DNA of 64,000 bases from Pontibacter vulgaris. GTDB taxonomy: Bacteria > Bacteroidota > Bacteroidia > Cytophagales > Hymenobacteraceae. The first letter of the stretch is position 1; every line of letters begins with the position of its first letter. The notes beneath the pieces are model-generated. The model was not told where the DNA came from and ran no database searches. It saw only the letters and a list, made by a program, of their open reading frames with translations. The position numbers were made by a program, and so were the translations under genes. Shown here one piece after another: positions 45,638 through 52,911 of this stretch. Location: assembly GCF_022758145.1 (NCBI RefSeq), contig NZ_JAJVDH010000005.1:124001-188000 (forward strand). The letters run 5' to 3'.

Positions 45638-46888
45638 TTACTCCCTGTACTTCTCCCTTAGTGGTTGTAATGCGCTTGAGATGAACTCATCTTTCACTTT
45701 TGCATACACTTGAGTTGTGTGTATATCCGAATGACCTAGAAGCTCTTTCACAACTTCCATTGGTACATTATTTTGTAGAGCTATAGTAGTAGCAAAAGTA
45801 TGTCTGCCTAAGTGTGTAGTGAGCTTCTTGTTAATCCCTACTATATCTGCTATCTCCTTAAGGTAAGCGTTGAACTTCTGATTTGAGGGTAGCGGTAAAA
45901 TGTTGCCTGTTCTTATGACCTTGTCATGGTCCGCATACTTATTTAATATCGCTTTTGCAGGAGGTAGGAGAGGGACTTTGCATAGTGAGCCTGTTTTCTT
46001 TCTGGAGACAAAAAGCCATTCTTCTCCATCAATCCCTAATCGTATATTTTCTTCCCTAAGTGACGATGCATCTGAGAATGCTAGACCTGTGTAGCAAGAA
46101 AAGATAAAGAGGTCTCTAATAACATTTAATCGTTCTGTGGAAAACTGTTTTGACTCTATTGCTACAAGCTCATGCTTAGTTAGCGGCTCAACAAATACCT
46201 TCTTCTTTTTAATGGAGTAACGTAAAAATGGGTCTTTGTCAAGAAAGTCATATTGTAGCGCAATGGTTATTGCTTTTCTAAGCTTCTGCATGTGCTTTAT
46301 GCAACCATTCTGTGTGCAGCCTCCCTTAGTCTTGAGGTATAGTTCATATTCTGTGATGAACCTAAAATCAAGCTCTTTTAACCTTATGTCTTTAGCTAGA
46401 TATTGCGCTTCAATATATTTGTGTAGTTGCCTTTGAGAAGCTAGGTAGTTCTTATATGTACTCTCAGTGTACTCATTGCCAATCAACGATTTTATATCAT
46501 CCACCATTTTATCAAATATATCAAGAAGTGTAGGCTGCTTTTCTTCAACTCCTGTAACTCCATTTTTTATCAAAGCTAGCTCTATTTCCTTCCCCGCTTC
46601 AATTAGCTTATTGTATTGTTGCTTCGCCCTAATCGTTAATAGGTCTATGGTGTCATTGACAACGCCTGCTACGTCACCTTTACCTTTTACTCTTCCTGTA
46701 TTACTGCTCCATGAGGAAGGCTTGATGAAGTGCTTAGTTGCAATTTCAGCACGTTTACCATTTACCATAATTCTTAAATACACAGGGACTTCTCCAAGCT
46801 TGTTTTGTTTGGTTCGTCTGATGATAGCTGATACCGAAAATGTGTGAGTGTTTTGCATGGTCTTCATAAGTTTTTGAAGCCCTTTCAA
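45638..46888 (-). CDS. tyrosine recombinase integrase (Bacteroidota type)
   Basis: The island integrase, 416 aa; internal Met starts at 46867 and 46858 (MKTMQNTHTF, MQNTHTF) are also possible. The N-terminal arm-binding/SAM-like domain is about 20-200. The catalytic domain has HLGR (His359, Arg362), His386 in LLGHSD and nucleophile Tyr395 in TTQVYAKV. The first catalytic Arg is not at the usual place: TGLAFSD stands where TGLRxSE is expected, a feature known from IntDOT-like Bacteroidota integrases. It is adjacent to tRNA-Arg, the integration site. Confidence 0.93.
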   Translation of the reverse strand: MKGLQKLMKTMQNTHTFSVSAIIRRTKQNKLGEVPVYLRIMVNGKRAEIATKHFIKPSSWSSNTGRVKGKGDVAGVVNDTIDLLTIRAKQQYNKLIEAGKEIELALIKNGVTGVEEKQPTLLDIFDKMVDDIKSLIGNEYTESTYKNYLASQRQLHKYIEAQYLAKDIRLKELDFRFITEYELYLKTKGGCTQNGCIKHMQKLRKAITIALQYDFLDKDPFLRYSIKKKKVFVEPLTKHELVAIESKQFSTERLNVIRDLFIFSCYTGLAFSDASSLREENIRLGIDGEEWLFVSRKKTGSLCKVPLLPPAKAILNKYADHDKVIRTGNILPLPSNQKFNAYLKEIADIVGINKKLTTHLGRHTFATTIALQNNVPMEVVKELLGHSDIHTTQVYAKVKDEFISSALQPLREKYRE

Positions 46889-46943
46889 AACTGAGGGAAT
46901 GCGCAGGTAAGTTATTGGTAGCCAGAGAAAAAAAGTGCTTTCT

Positions 46944-46978
46944 GGTGACCTGATGTCTTCTCTTAATCAGAGGTCACC
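46944..46978. repeat. GGTGACC/GGTCACC inverted pair upstream of integrase
   Basis: GGTGACCTGAT (46944-46954) faces ATCAGAGGTCACC (46966-46978), matching except for a 2-nt bulge. Together with the TTAGTTCACC that follows, this may be an integrase arm site or autoregulatory site. Confidence 0.45.
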
Positions 46979-47085
46979 TTTTAGTTCACCTTTTCTCTAA
47001 AGTTCTCAAAGATAGAATATCGGAGTTCGGCTCCTCCTAACCCCTTTTAAGGGAGAATTCACAAATAAATGGGGCCTTAAATAAA
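46952..47085. repeat. right end repeat block (imperfect direct copy of left block)
   Basis: Shares GATGTCT, AGAGGTCACC, TTAGTTCACC, AGTTCTCA and TGGGGCCTTAAATAAA with 25821-25901, in the same order and orientation. It differs by about 50 extra bp (47011-47060) that include the tRNA anticodon-arm mimic. Confidence 0.6.
47011..47034 (+). repeat. inverted copy of the tRNA-Arg anticodon arm
   Basis: 24 bp matching the tRNA-Arg sense sequence (reverse complement of 47156-47179) with a single mismatch. It covers the D-arm end, the anticodon stem-loop and both stem strands. Opposite strand to the tRNA, 121 bp away. Confidence 0.7.
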
Positions 47086-47087
47086 AA

Positions 47088-47113
47088 AAAGCCACACTAC
47101 GAAGTATGGCTTT
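47088..47113. terminator. imperfect hairpin next to attR
   Basis: AAAGCCACACT pairs with AGTATGGCTTT with one mismatch; flanked by A- and T-rich sequence. Possible terminator of the tRNA transcript. Confidence 0.4.
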
Positions 47114-47120
47114 CTCTAAA

Positions 47121-47153
47121 AAGTGCACCCGAGAGGATTCGAACCCCTAACCC
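47121..47153 (-). repeat. attR: 33-bp direct repeat inside tRNA-Arg
   Basis: Identical to 25763-25795; part of the functional tRNA gene, so integration restores the tRNA 3' end. Confidence 0.9.
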
Positions 47154-47197
47154 TCGGAGCCGAAATCCGATATTCTATCCAATTGAACTACGGGTGC
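47124..47197 (-). tRNA. tRNA-Arg (anticodon TCG), island integration site
   Basis: A 74-nt cloverleaf on the minus strand: acceptor GCACCCG/CGGGTGC with discriminator A, D-arm AGTTCAATTGGATAGAAT, anticodon stem TCGGA/TCCGA enclosing TTTCGGC (anticodon TCG), and T-arm GGGGTTCGAATCCTC. The CCA end is not encoded. The gene is intact despite carrying attR. Confidence 0.95.
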
Positions 47198-47376
47198 AGA
47201 ACGTGTGCAAAAATAGGAACAATGCTGACAAAAGGAAACATCCCGGGTAAAAATTATACTTGCTTGGGTAAATAAAAAAGAAGCAGAAGGCTCATGGCTT
47301 AGATTTTAAAAACAATCTGGCAGTTTATGCAGTTTAGAAAGCTGTAGCTATTGGGTTAAATTAAAGAAGCACAACT

Positions 47377-47793
47377 ATGGAAAAACTGTATACGGCAGAG
47401 GTTACTGCCACAGGCGGCCGTCGTGGCCATGTAACGTCATCAGACGGTGTGATTGATATGCCTTTGTCGTTGCCGGAAGGCTTAGGCGGAGAAAAAGGCA
47501 AGTCAAACCCGGAGCAGCTTTTTGCAGCAGGGTACGCAGCCTGTTTCCAGAGTGCGTTGCTGGTAGTTGCCGGCAAACACCATGAGCGCCTTGATACGGC
47601 CTCCACTGTTAAAGCGCACGTAGATCTGCTAAAAGCTGAAGATGGCCGTTATGGGCTGGGAGTAAAACTAACCGTAGACCTGAAAGGGCTGGATAAAGAA
47701 AAAGCCCGGCAAATGGTAGACGAAGCTCACCAGATCTGCCCATACTCTATAGGTGTGCAAGGCAATGTGGAAGTACAGCTGGAGGTAGTATAG
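47377..47793 (+). CDS. ohr: organic hydroperoxide resistance protein (Ohr/OsmC family)
   Basis: A thiol-dependent peroxidase of 138 aa that reduces organic hydroperoxides in the cytoplasm. The two redox cysteines are in AAGYAACFQSAL (near residue 57) and HQICPYSIG (near 121); the N-terminal TATGGRRGHVTSSDG and catalytic Arg region fit Ohr rather than OsmC. It is a single gene, without a linked OhrR regulator. Its return to abundant TATACTT in the flanks marks the end of the island. Confidence 0.93.
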   Translation: MEKLYTAEVTATGGRRGHVTSSDGVIDMPLSLPEGLGGEKGKSNPEQLFAAGYAACFQSALLVVAGKHHERLDTASTVKAHVDLLKAEDGRYGLGVKLTVDLKGLDKEKARQMVDEAHQICPYSIGVQGNVEVQLEVV

Positions 47794-47845
47794 CTAAGTA
47801 TAGAATTGCAGAGGAGTGGGTTTATAAAGGCTCACCAAAGTATAA

Positions 47846-47887
47846 AAACAGGAAAGGCTACCAGTTACGGCAGCCTTTCCTGTTTTT
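47846..47887. terminator. bidirectional hairpin terminator
   Basis: AAACAGGAAAGGCT pairs with AGCCTTTCCTGTTT. It lies between the convergent ohr and sucC genes. Confidence 0.85.
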
Positions 47888-47904
47888 ATAGTGAAAGCTT
47901 ATAC

Positions 47905-49107
47905 TTAAGCTCCAACTTCAGCTAAAACCTGCTCTACTTTTTCAGCAGCTTCTTTCAAAGCTACGGCAGAGTAAACTTTCAGGCCAGACTCATCGATGAT
48001 GCGGGCACCTTCTTCAGCGTTTGTACCTTGCAGACGAACGATGATCGGAACACGGATGTCACCAATGTTTTTGTAAGCCTCAACCACACCGTTAGCAACA
48101 CGGTCGCAACGAACGATACCACCAAAGATGTTGATCAGGATCGCTTTTACGTTCGGGTCTTTCAGGATAATGCGGAAACCAGCTTCAACCGTCTGTGCAT
48201 TTGCCCCACCACCTACGTCAAGGAAGTTAGCAGGCTCGCCGCCAGAAAGTTTAATAATATCCATCGTTGCCATTGCAAGGCCGGCACCGTTTACCATACA
48301 GCCTACGTTACCATCAAGCTTCACGTAGTTCAGGTTAGATGCACTTGCTTCCACTTCCAACGGATCTTCTTCTGAAGTATCGCGCATTGCAGCAAGGTCT
48401 TTGTGGCGGAACAGGGCGTTATCGTCTAAGTCAACTTTCGCATCTACAGCCAGGATCTTGTTGTCTGATGTTTTCAGCACAGGGTTGATCTCAAACATAG
48501 AAGAGTCAGTCTCAACAAAAGCTCTGTAAAGGTTTGTGATGAATTTCACCATTTCCTTGAACGCTTCGCCTTGTAAGCCAAATGCAAAAGCGATCTTGTT
48601 AGCCTGGAACGGACGCAGACCTACAGCCGGGTCGATCCACTCTTTGATGATCTTTTCAGGAGTTTTTTCAGCCACTTCCTCAATGTCCATACCACCTTCA
48701 GTAGATGCCATGATCACGTTCTGGCCTTTGGCACGGTCAAGCAGAATGCTCAGGTAAAACTCTTTCGGATCAGACTCGCCCGGATAGTAAACATCCTGCG
48801 CAACAAGAACTTTCTGAACCAGTTTGCCTTCAGGGCCTGTCTGGTGTGTTACCAGTGTCATGCCTAAGATCTGGCCAGCAATTTCTTTTACCTGCTCCAG
48901 GTTTTTAGCCAGCTTTACGCCGCCACCTTTACCGCGGCCACCCGCATGTATCTGTGCTTTAATAACATGCCAGCCCGTGCCGGTTTGTTCAGTAAGTTTT
49001 TTGGCAGCTTCTACAGCCTGCTCCGGCGTTTCAGCCACGATGCCTTCCTGTATGCGTACGCCGTAGCTTTTTAAAATGTCTTTACCCTGATATTCGTGTA
49101 TGTTCAT
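47905..49107 (-). CDS. sucC: succinyl-CoA ligase (ADP-forming) subunit beta
   Basis: 400 aa, TCA-cycle enzyme that makes ATP from succinyl-CoA in complex with SucD. The N-terminal ATP-grasp region has [17 protein letters not shown] and [14 protein letters not shown]; the metal/phosphate residues lie around FEINPV and [14 protein letters not shown]; the C-terminal ligase domain has [10 protein letters not shown]. The SucD partner is not next to it, which is common in Bacteroidota. Highly expressed-type codon use. Confidence 0.97.
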   Translation of the reverse strand: MNIHEYQGKDILKSYGVRIQEGIVAETPEQAVEAAKKLTEQTGTGWHVIKAQIHAGGRGKGGGVKLAKNLEQVKEIAGQILGMTLVTHQTGPEGKLVQKVLVAQDVYYPGESDPKEFYLSILLDRAKGQNVIMASTEGGMDIEEVAEKTPEKIIKEWIDPAVGLRPFQANKIAFAFGLQGEAFKEMVKFITNLYRAFVETDSSMFEINPVLKTSDNKILAVDAKVDLDDNALFRHKDLAAMRDTSEEDPLEVEASASNLNYVKLDGNVGCMVNGAGLAMATMDIIKLSGGEPANFLDVGGGANAQTVEAGFRIILKDPNVKAILINIFGGIVRCDRVANGVVEAYKNIGDIRVPIIVRLQGTNAEEGARIIDESGLKVYSAVALKEAAEKVEQVLAEVGA

Positions 49108-49323
49108 GCTTTCAGTTTTAATGGACGCACGAAAGTACGCCTATTTACCTATAAATTCAAGTAATGGATTTTTAAAATATTGCCAGTCGCAACTGCCTAA
49201 GTTCATGCACCTTTACAAACAGATGTTATACTTTCATGCAGGTTTTTAGTTCTGCCGTATTACAACACAATTCTACTACAGGAGTAGAGTAACTGATTAA
49301 TTGTTGAACCATACCATCTGCAA

Positions 49324-50394
49324 ATGCAGCACATTTATACTTCTTACAGAAAAATAGCGCTGGGCACGCTCATCGTGTTGTTAATGATCTGTGGTTTTTA
49401 CCTGCTCATAGAAGTGGCCGATTTTTTTCTGCTGGTGTTTGCCGGTATACTGCTAGCCGTAATGTTTTGTGGGCTTACGGAGTGGGTAGTGCGTAACCTT
49501 CACTTTAAACGAGGCTGGGCCTTATTGCTGGTGGTATTGCTGTTCTTCGGTATAATCATAACTACTTTCTGGTTAATAGCACCCACTGTAGCAGACCAGA
49601 TTTCGGAAATGCGCCAGGCTATACCAGATGCGCTTTTAAAAGTAAAAGAATGGCTGGGAAAGCATAACTGGGGACAAAAGCTTGTACAGGAAATGCCTGC
49701 CCACACTTCGGATCTGCTGCCAAAACGCGGTACTTTGTTATCCAGGATATCCACTCTGTTTTCATCCACGCTGGGTATACTTGCCGATGTTATACTTGTC
49801 ATCATCACGGCTTTATTCTTTTCTGTGAATCCGAAGTTATATACTCATGGTTTTGTAAAGCTTTTCCCGCCGCAAAGCCGTACCCGCATGCTGGATGTTT
49901 TGGCAAAATGTTATGCCACCCTAAAACTATGGCTGCTGGCCATGCTCCTTTCCATGACCATTATCGGGGTTAGCACCGCTATACTTTATACTTTGCTCGG
50001 GCTGCCGCTGGCAATTGCATTGGCTGTACTTTCATTTTTCCTGGCTTTTATACCTACCATTGGTGCCTACGGTGCTGCAGTACCGGCCGTGTTGGTTGCC
50101 CTTACACAAGATCCTAAGCTGGCTTTATATGTGATATTGGTTTATGGAGGTGTGCAGATGGTAGAAACGTATATGATCACGCCTATTATTTTTCAGCGCA
50201 CTGTAAAATTACCGCCCGCTTTGCTGTTATTTAACCAGGTGCTGTTCGGTATTTTATTGGGTGGGCTTGGTTTGCTGATGGCTGCACCTATACTTGCCGT
50301 AGCTATGGTGTTAATAAAAGAGATCTATATTAAGGATGTGCTGGAAAATAAAGCTGAATCCGGGAATGGCACGATTTTACACTACAAAGAGTAG
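49324..50394 (+). CDS. AI-2E family permease (copy 1)
   Basis: An inner-membrane protein of 356 aa with about seven to eight hydrophobic segments: a pair at about 12-60, one near 65-88, a soluble insertion about 90-150 (MRQAIPDALLKVKEWLG), then segments including ADVILVIITALFF and the conserved LGLPLAIALAVLSFFLAFIPTIGAYGA. The C-terminal MVETYMITPIIFQRTVKLPP is typical of the AI-2E/TqsA family (PF01594). The substrate is not predictable; some members export autoinducer-2, others move sodium/proton. A paralogue is at 56344. Confidence 0.88.
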   Translation: MQHIYTSYRKIALGTLIVLLMICGFYLLIEVADFFLLVFAGILLAVMFCGLTEWVVRNLHFKRGWALLLVVLLFFGIIITTFWLIAPTVADQISEMRQAIPDALLKVKEWLGKHNWGQKLVQEMPAHTSDLLPKRGTLLSRISTLFSSTLGILADVILVIITALFFSVNPKLYTHGFVKLFPPQSRTRMLDVLAKCYATLKLWLLAMLLSMTIIGVSTAILYTLLGLPLAIALAVLSFFLAFIPTIGAYGAAVPAVLVALTQDPKLALYVILVYGGVQMVETYMITPIIFQRTVKLPPALLLFNQVLFGILLGGLGLLMAAPILAVAMVLIKEIYIKDVLENKAESGNGTILHYKE

Positions 50395-50468
50395 GAGAGG
50401 CCTGAAACTGCTGTATGTCCGCATTCATTGTATTGGAAGTACGCAATCCCAAATCCAACAAAATTTTG

Positions 50469-50476
50469 TAGCTTTG
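50469..50476 (+). promoter_or_regulatory. -7 box (TAGCTTTG) of the LolD-like gene
   Basis: Exact TAnnTTTG match 43 bp before the GTG start at 50520. Confidence 0.4.
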
Positions 50477-50519
50477 ACACAACTATAGTCGTACAACACC
50501 TCCAAAAAATTACTCAGAA

Positions 50520-51188
50520 GTGCTGCAGGTAAATAACATCCATAAAAAATACGGTTCGCTTGAAGTGCTGAAAGGCATTGATCTCTTTATTGCTGCCGGA
50601 GAGGTAGTTTCGATAGTAGGAGCATCGGGAGCCGGCAAAAGTACGTTGCTGCACATTTTAGGTACGCTTGATACGGCTGATTCCGGAGAAGTGCTGTTTG
50701 ACGGAAAAAACATTGTGAAGCTGAATGCTACCGAACTGGCCCGTTTCCGCAACAGGCACATAGGCTTTATATTTCAGTTTCATAACCTGCTGCCCGAGTT
50801 TACCGCTTTAGAGAATGCCTGTTTACCGGGTTTCCTGGCTGGCCGCCCTGAGAAAGAAGTACGTGAGCGCGCCAAAGAACTGCTGCACATGCTTAACCTG
50901 TCGCATCGCCTCGACCATAAGCCATCTGAGCTATCGGGTGGCGAGCAGCAACGCACCGCTGTTGCGCGCGCCCTAATCAACTCGCCCCGCATTATTTTTG
51001 CCGATGAGCCCAGCGGTAATCTGGATTCGCATAACGCCCAGGAACTACACGAGATCTTCTTCCGGTTGCGCGAAGAATTTAACCAGACCTTTGTTATAGT
51101 TACGCACAACCAGCAGCTGGCTGCCATGGCTGACCGTACACTTGAAATGAAGGATGGCCTGATCGTGCAGGAAATGCCAATTCTGTAG
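50520..51188 (+). CDS. lolD: ABC transporter ATP-binding protein, LolD-like
   Basis: A 222-aa ATPase; the start is a GTG at 50520 and no ATG in frame precedes it. Walker [10 protein letters not shown] (34-42), Q-loop [15 protein letters not shown], signature LSGGEQQR, Walker [14 protein letters not shown] and H-loop IVTHNQ are all present. The [16 protein letters not shown] segment is characteristic of the LolD/MacB group, which extracts lipoproteins or drives mechanotransmission. The LolC/E permease is not adjacent. Monocistronic. Confidence 0.88.
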   Translation: MLQVNNIHKKYGSLEVLKGIDLFIAAGEVVSIVGASGAGKSTLLHILGTLDTADSGEVLFDGKNIVKLNATELARFRNRHIGFIFQFHNLLPEFTALENACLPGFLAGRPEKEVRERAKELLHMLNLSHRLDHKPSELSGGEQQRTAVARALINSPRIIFADEPSGNLDSHNAQELHEIFFRLREEFNQTFVIVTHNQQLAAMADRTLEMKDGLIVQEMPIL

Positions 51189-51441
51189 TTATACTTTGCC
51201 CGAATATTTATTTTGTATAAACCTTCTCCCTGAAGGGCAAAAAGTACGTATCTCTTCTTACCCTTTGCTTCACTTTTAGCCTCTTTTCGCATCGCGCCGG
51301 AGGTGTATAAAAATCTTTAAAAATAATTTATAACTATCTGATAATCAGTGTGATAAATTATGTATTTTTTTGATTTTTTTGCACCATTTGTATAGCAGGT
51401 GTGTTTGATATATGTACTGAAACAATGAAAAGCTAAAAGAG

Positions 51442-52242
51442 ATGAGTCAACCAAATAAAGAGACAAACGTGCAGAAGAAGGCAAAAGTAGAAAGCTACGA
51501 CATTGCTAAATCAGATGAGACACTGCACCTGGCTGTTGATCTGGCGAAGTTCATAAAAGAGAACCGCCTGTATCAGAACATACAGGGTAAGGAGTATGTG
51601 AACGTGGAAGGCTGGCAGTATGCCGGCTCGCGTTTAGGTATTCTGCCAGTGGTGGATCATGTAATTAACATCAGCACTGATGATGAAATTAAATACCAGG
51701 CCAAGGTAAACCTGCTGGACCTCAGAAGCCAGCAAGTTGTAGGAGCCGGTTTCGCGATATGCTCTAATAAAGAGCAGGGTAAGAAATATTACCAGGAGTT
51801 TGCTATTGCCTCTATGGCACAAACACGTGCTATTGGTAAAGCATACCGTAATATACTTGCCTGGATTATTCGTGCAGCTGGTTACGAACCTACGCCTGCC
51901 GAGGAAATGGACTACAGCGGCAATGAACCTGCAAAAGCAACACAACAGCCAGCTGTGCCAACCGAGAAAAAAGCAACAATGAAAGCAGCTCCGGCAACAG
52001 CCGCCGCACCAGCGGAGGCTCCTGCTACAGAAGCAGCACCAAGTACCAGCGTACGTTATGCATCGGCAAAGCAAAAGGAAGAGATTATCCGACTTTTGAA
52101 CAACCCGGTAATTACGCGCCAGGAGAAAACAAAAATGCTGCTCAACATCAACCGCCTGGACGAAGAGCGTGCGTCACAGGCCATTGATAAGCTGAAGAAA
52201 GTAATTGAAGAGCGCGAAGATGGCCAGTCTGCAGCTGCTTAA
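51442..52242 (+). CDS. conserved protein of unknown function (266 aa)
   Basis: No named family recognised. Residues about 25-155 form a compact domain with YVNVEGWQYAGSRLGILPVV, a beta-rich part (YQAKVNLLDLRSQQVVGAGF) and the striking SMAQTRAIGKAYRNILAWII, then AGYEPTPAEEMD. The TRAIGKAYR-type helix recalls phage ssDNA-annealing-like proteins (ERF/Rad52 group), but this is only a resemblance. An Ala/Pro-rich linker (about 165-200) leads to a helical C-terminus (KQKEEIIRLLNN). Cytoplasmic. It ends in a strong terminator. Confidence 0.72.
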   Translation: MSQPNKETNVQKKAKVESYDIAKSDETLHLAVDLAKFIKENRLYQNIQGKEYVNVEGWQYAGSRLGILPVVDHVINISTDDEIKYQAKVNLLDLRSQQVVGAGFAICSNKEQGKKYYQEFAIASMAQTRAIGKAYRNILAWIIRAAGYEPTPAEEMDYSGNEPAKATQQPAVPTEKKATMKAAPATAAAPAEAPATEAAPSTSVRYASAKQKEEIIRLLNNPVITRQEKTKMLLNINRLDEERASQAIDKLKKVIEEREDGQSAAA

Positions 52243-52263
52243 CAAAATAATATCTACCTGTAT

Positions 52264-52298
52264 AAAGCCTGCCCCAAATGGGGCAGGCTTTTTTTATT
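52264..52298 (+). terminator. rho-independent terminator
   Basis: AAAGCCTGCCCC pairs with GGGGCAGGCTTT around AAAT, followed by a T-tract. Confidence 0.85.
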
Positions 52299-52911
52299 TT
52301 CAGGCCAAACCTTCCTTGCCCTCTCCTAAATGAAAATAGCTAGAAAGTTCTTTTCGAACATTTAGTTTAACCTTCAACTTCTATGCTTTGTATTAGTTTT
52401 CGCCTCGCCGGCTGGGCCTCACTTTTCTCCTTGATGAGAAAAGTAAGCAAAAGAATCAAGACTATTCGAAACTCGCTGAACGCTCAAACATCGAATCGTC
52501 AGTAGATGCACATGGCTAAGGTTTTTGCTTCGTAGTTCAAGTTGGTCATCCACCCGCCCCCTTCAAAGGGGTACTAGGTTCTAGTCGTATAGAAGTATTT
52601 TTTCCAGTCCTTAGGTTGAGCGCCTTGTGAGATCCGGTGCCCATTTAGGGCAGCCGCAGCGCAGGCAGGAGGGAACACAGCGCGATGCCAAAGGACGATG
52701 CCGCCCGGCCTGGGAGAGCACCAGAGTATAAATTGAAACTGTAGGTAAGTAAAGCTCCAGGATAGAAGGAAGTTTGAAAAGTTAGCCTGGTTCAAGCAAG
52801 TATAAACCACTGCTATGAAATTTTGCCTTAACAACTACATGACAAAGCATTTTATTATGCTGACTTCTGTCTTCAAAACTTTATCTTCGCTTTAATAATC
52901 AGCATTACCCT
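52299..52911. repeat. intergenic stretch with dispersed-repeat character and recQ promoter
   Basis: About 610 bp without a gene. 52390-52510 carries GCCTCGCCGGCTGGGCCTCA followed by the hairpin ACTTTTCTC-N6-GAGAAAAGT (52421-52444) and AAGCAAAAGAATCAAGAC; this wording is familiar to me from intergenic repeats in Cytophagales genomes (recollection, not searched). The following 52600-52730 is GC-rich and unlike its surroundings. A near-consensus -7 box TATCTTCG for recQ is at 52882-52889. Confidence 0.5.

Larger units (their letters stand above)
25763..47153. mobile_element. integrated genomic island in tRNA-Arg(TCG), about 21.4 kb
   Basis: A 33-bp perfect direct repeat (25763-25795 and 47121-47153) covers the 3' end of tRNA-Arg. 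The intact tRNA is at the right end beside a tyrosine integrase. The inside is more AT-rich than either flank, uses A/T-ending codons and has few TATACTT heptamers. It encodes an integrase, a primase-helicase and a serine resolvase, but no recognisable relaxase, type IV secretion or capsid genes. This fits a satellite-like or mobilisable island. The cargo consists mainly of nuclease, reverse-transcriptase and SMC modules of defence type. Confidence 0.88.
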
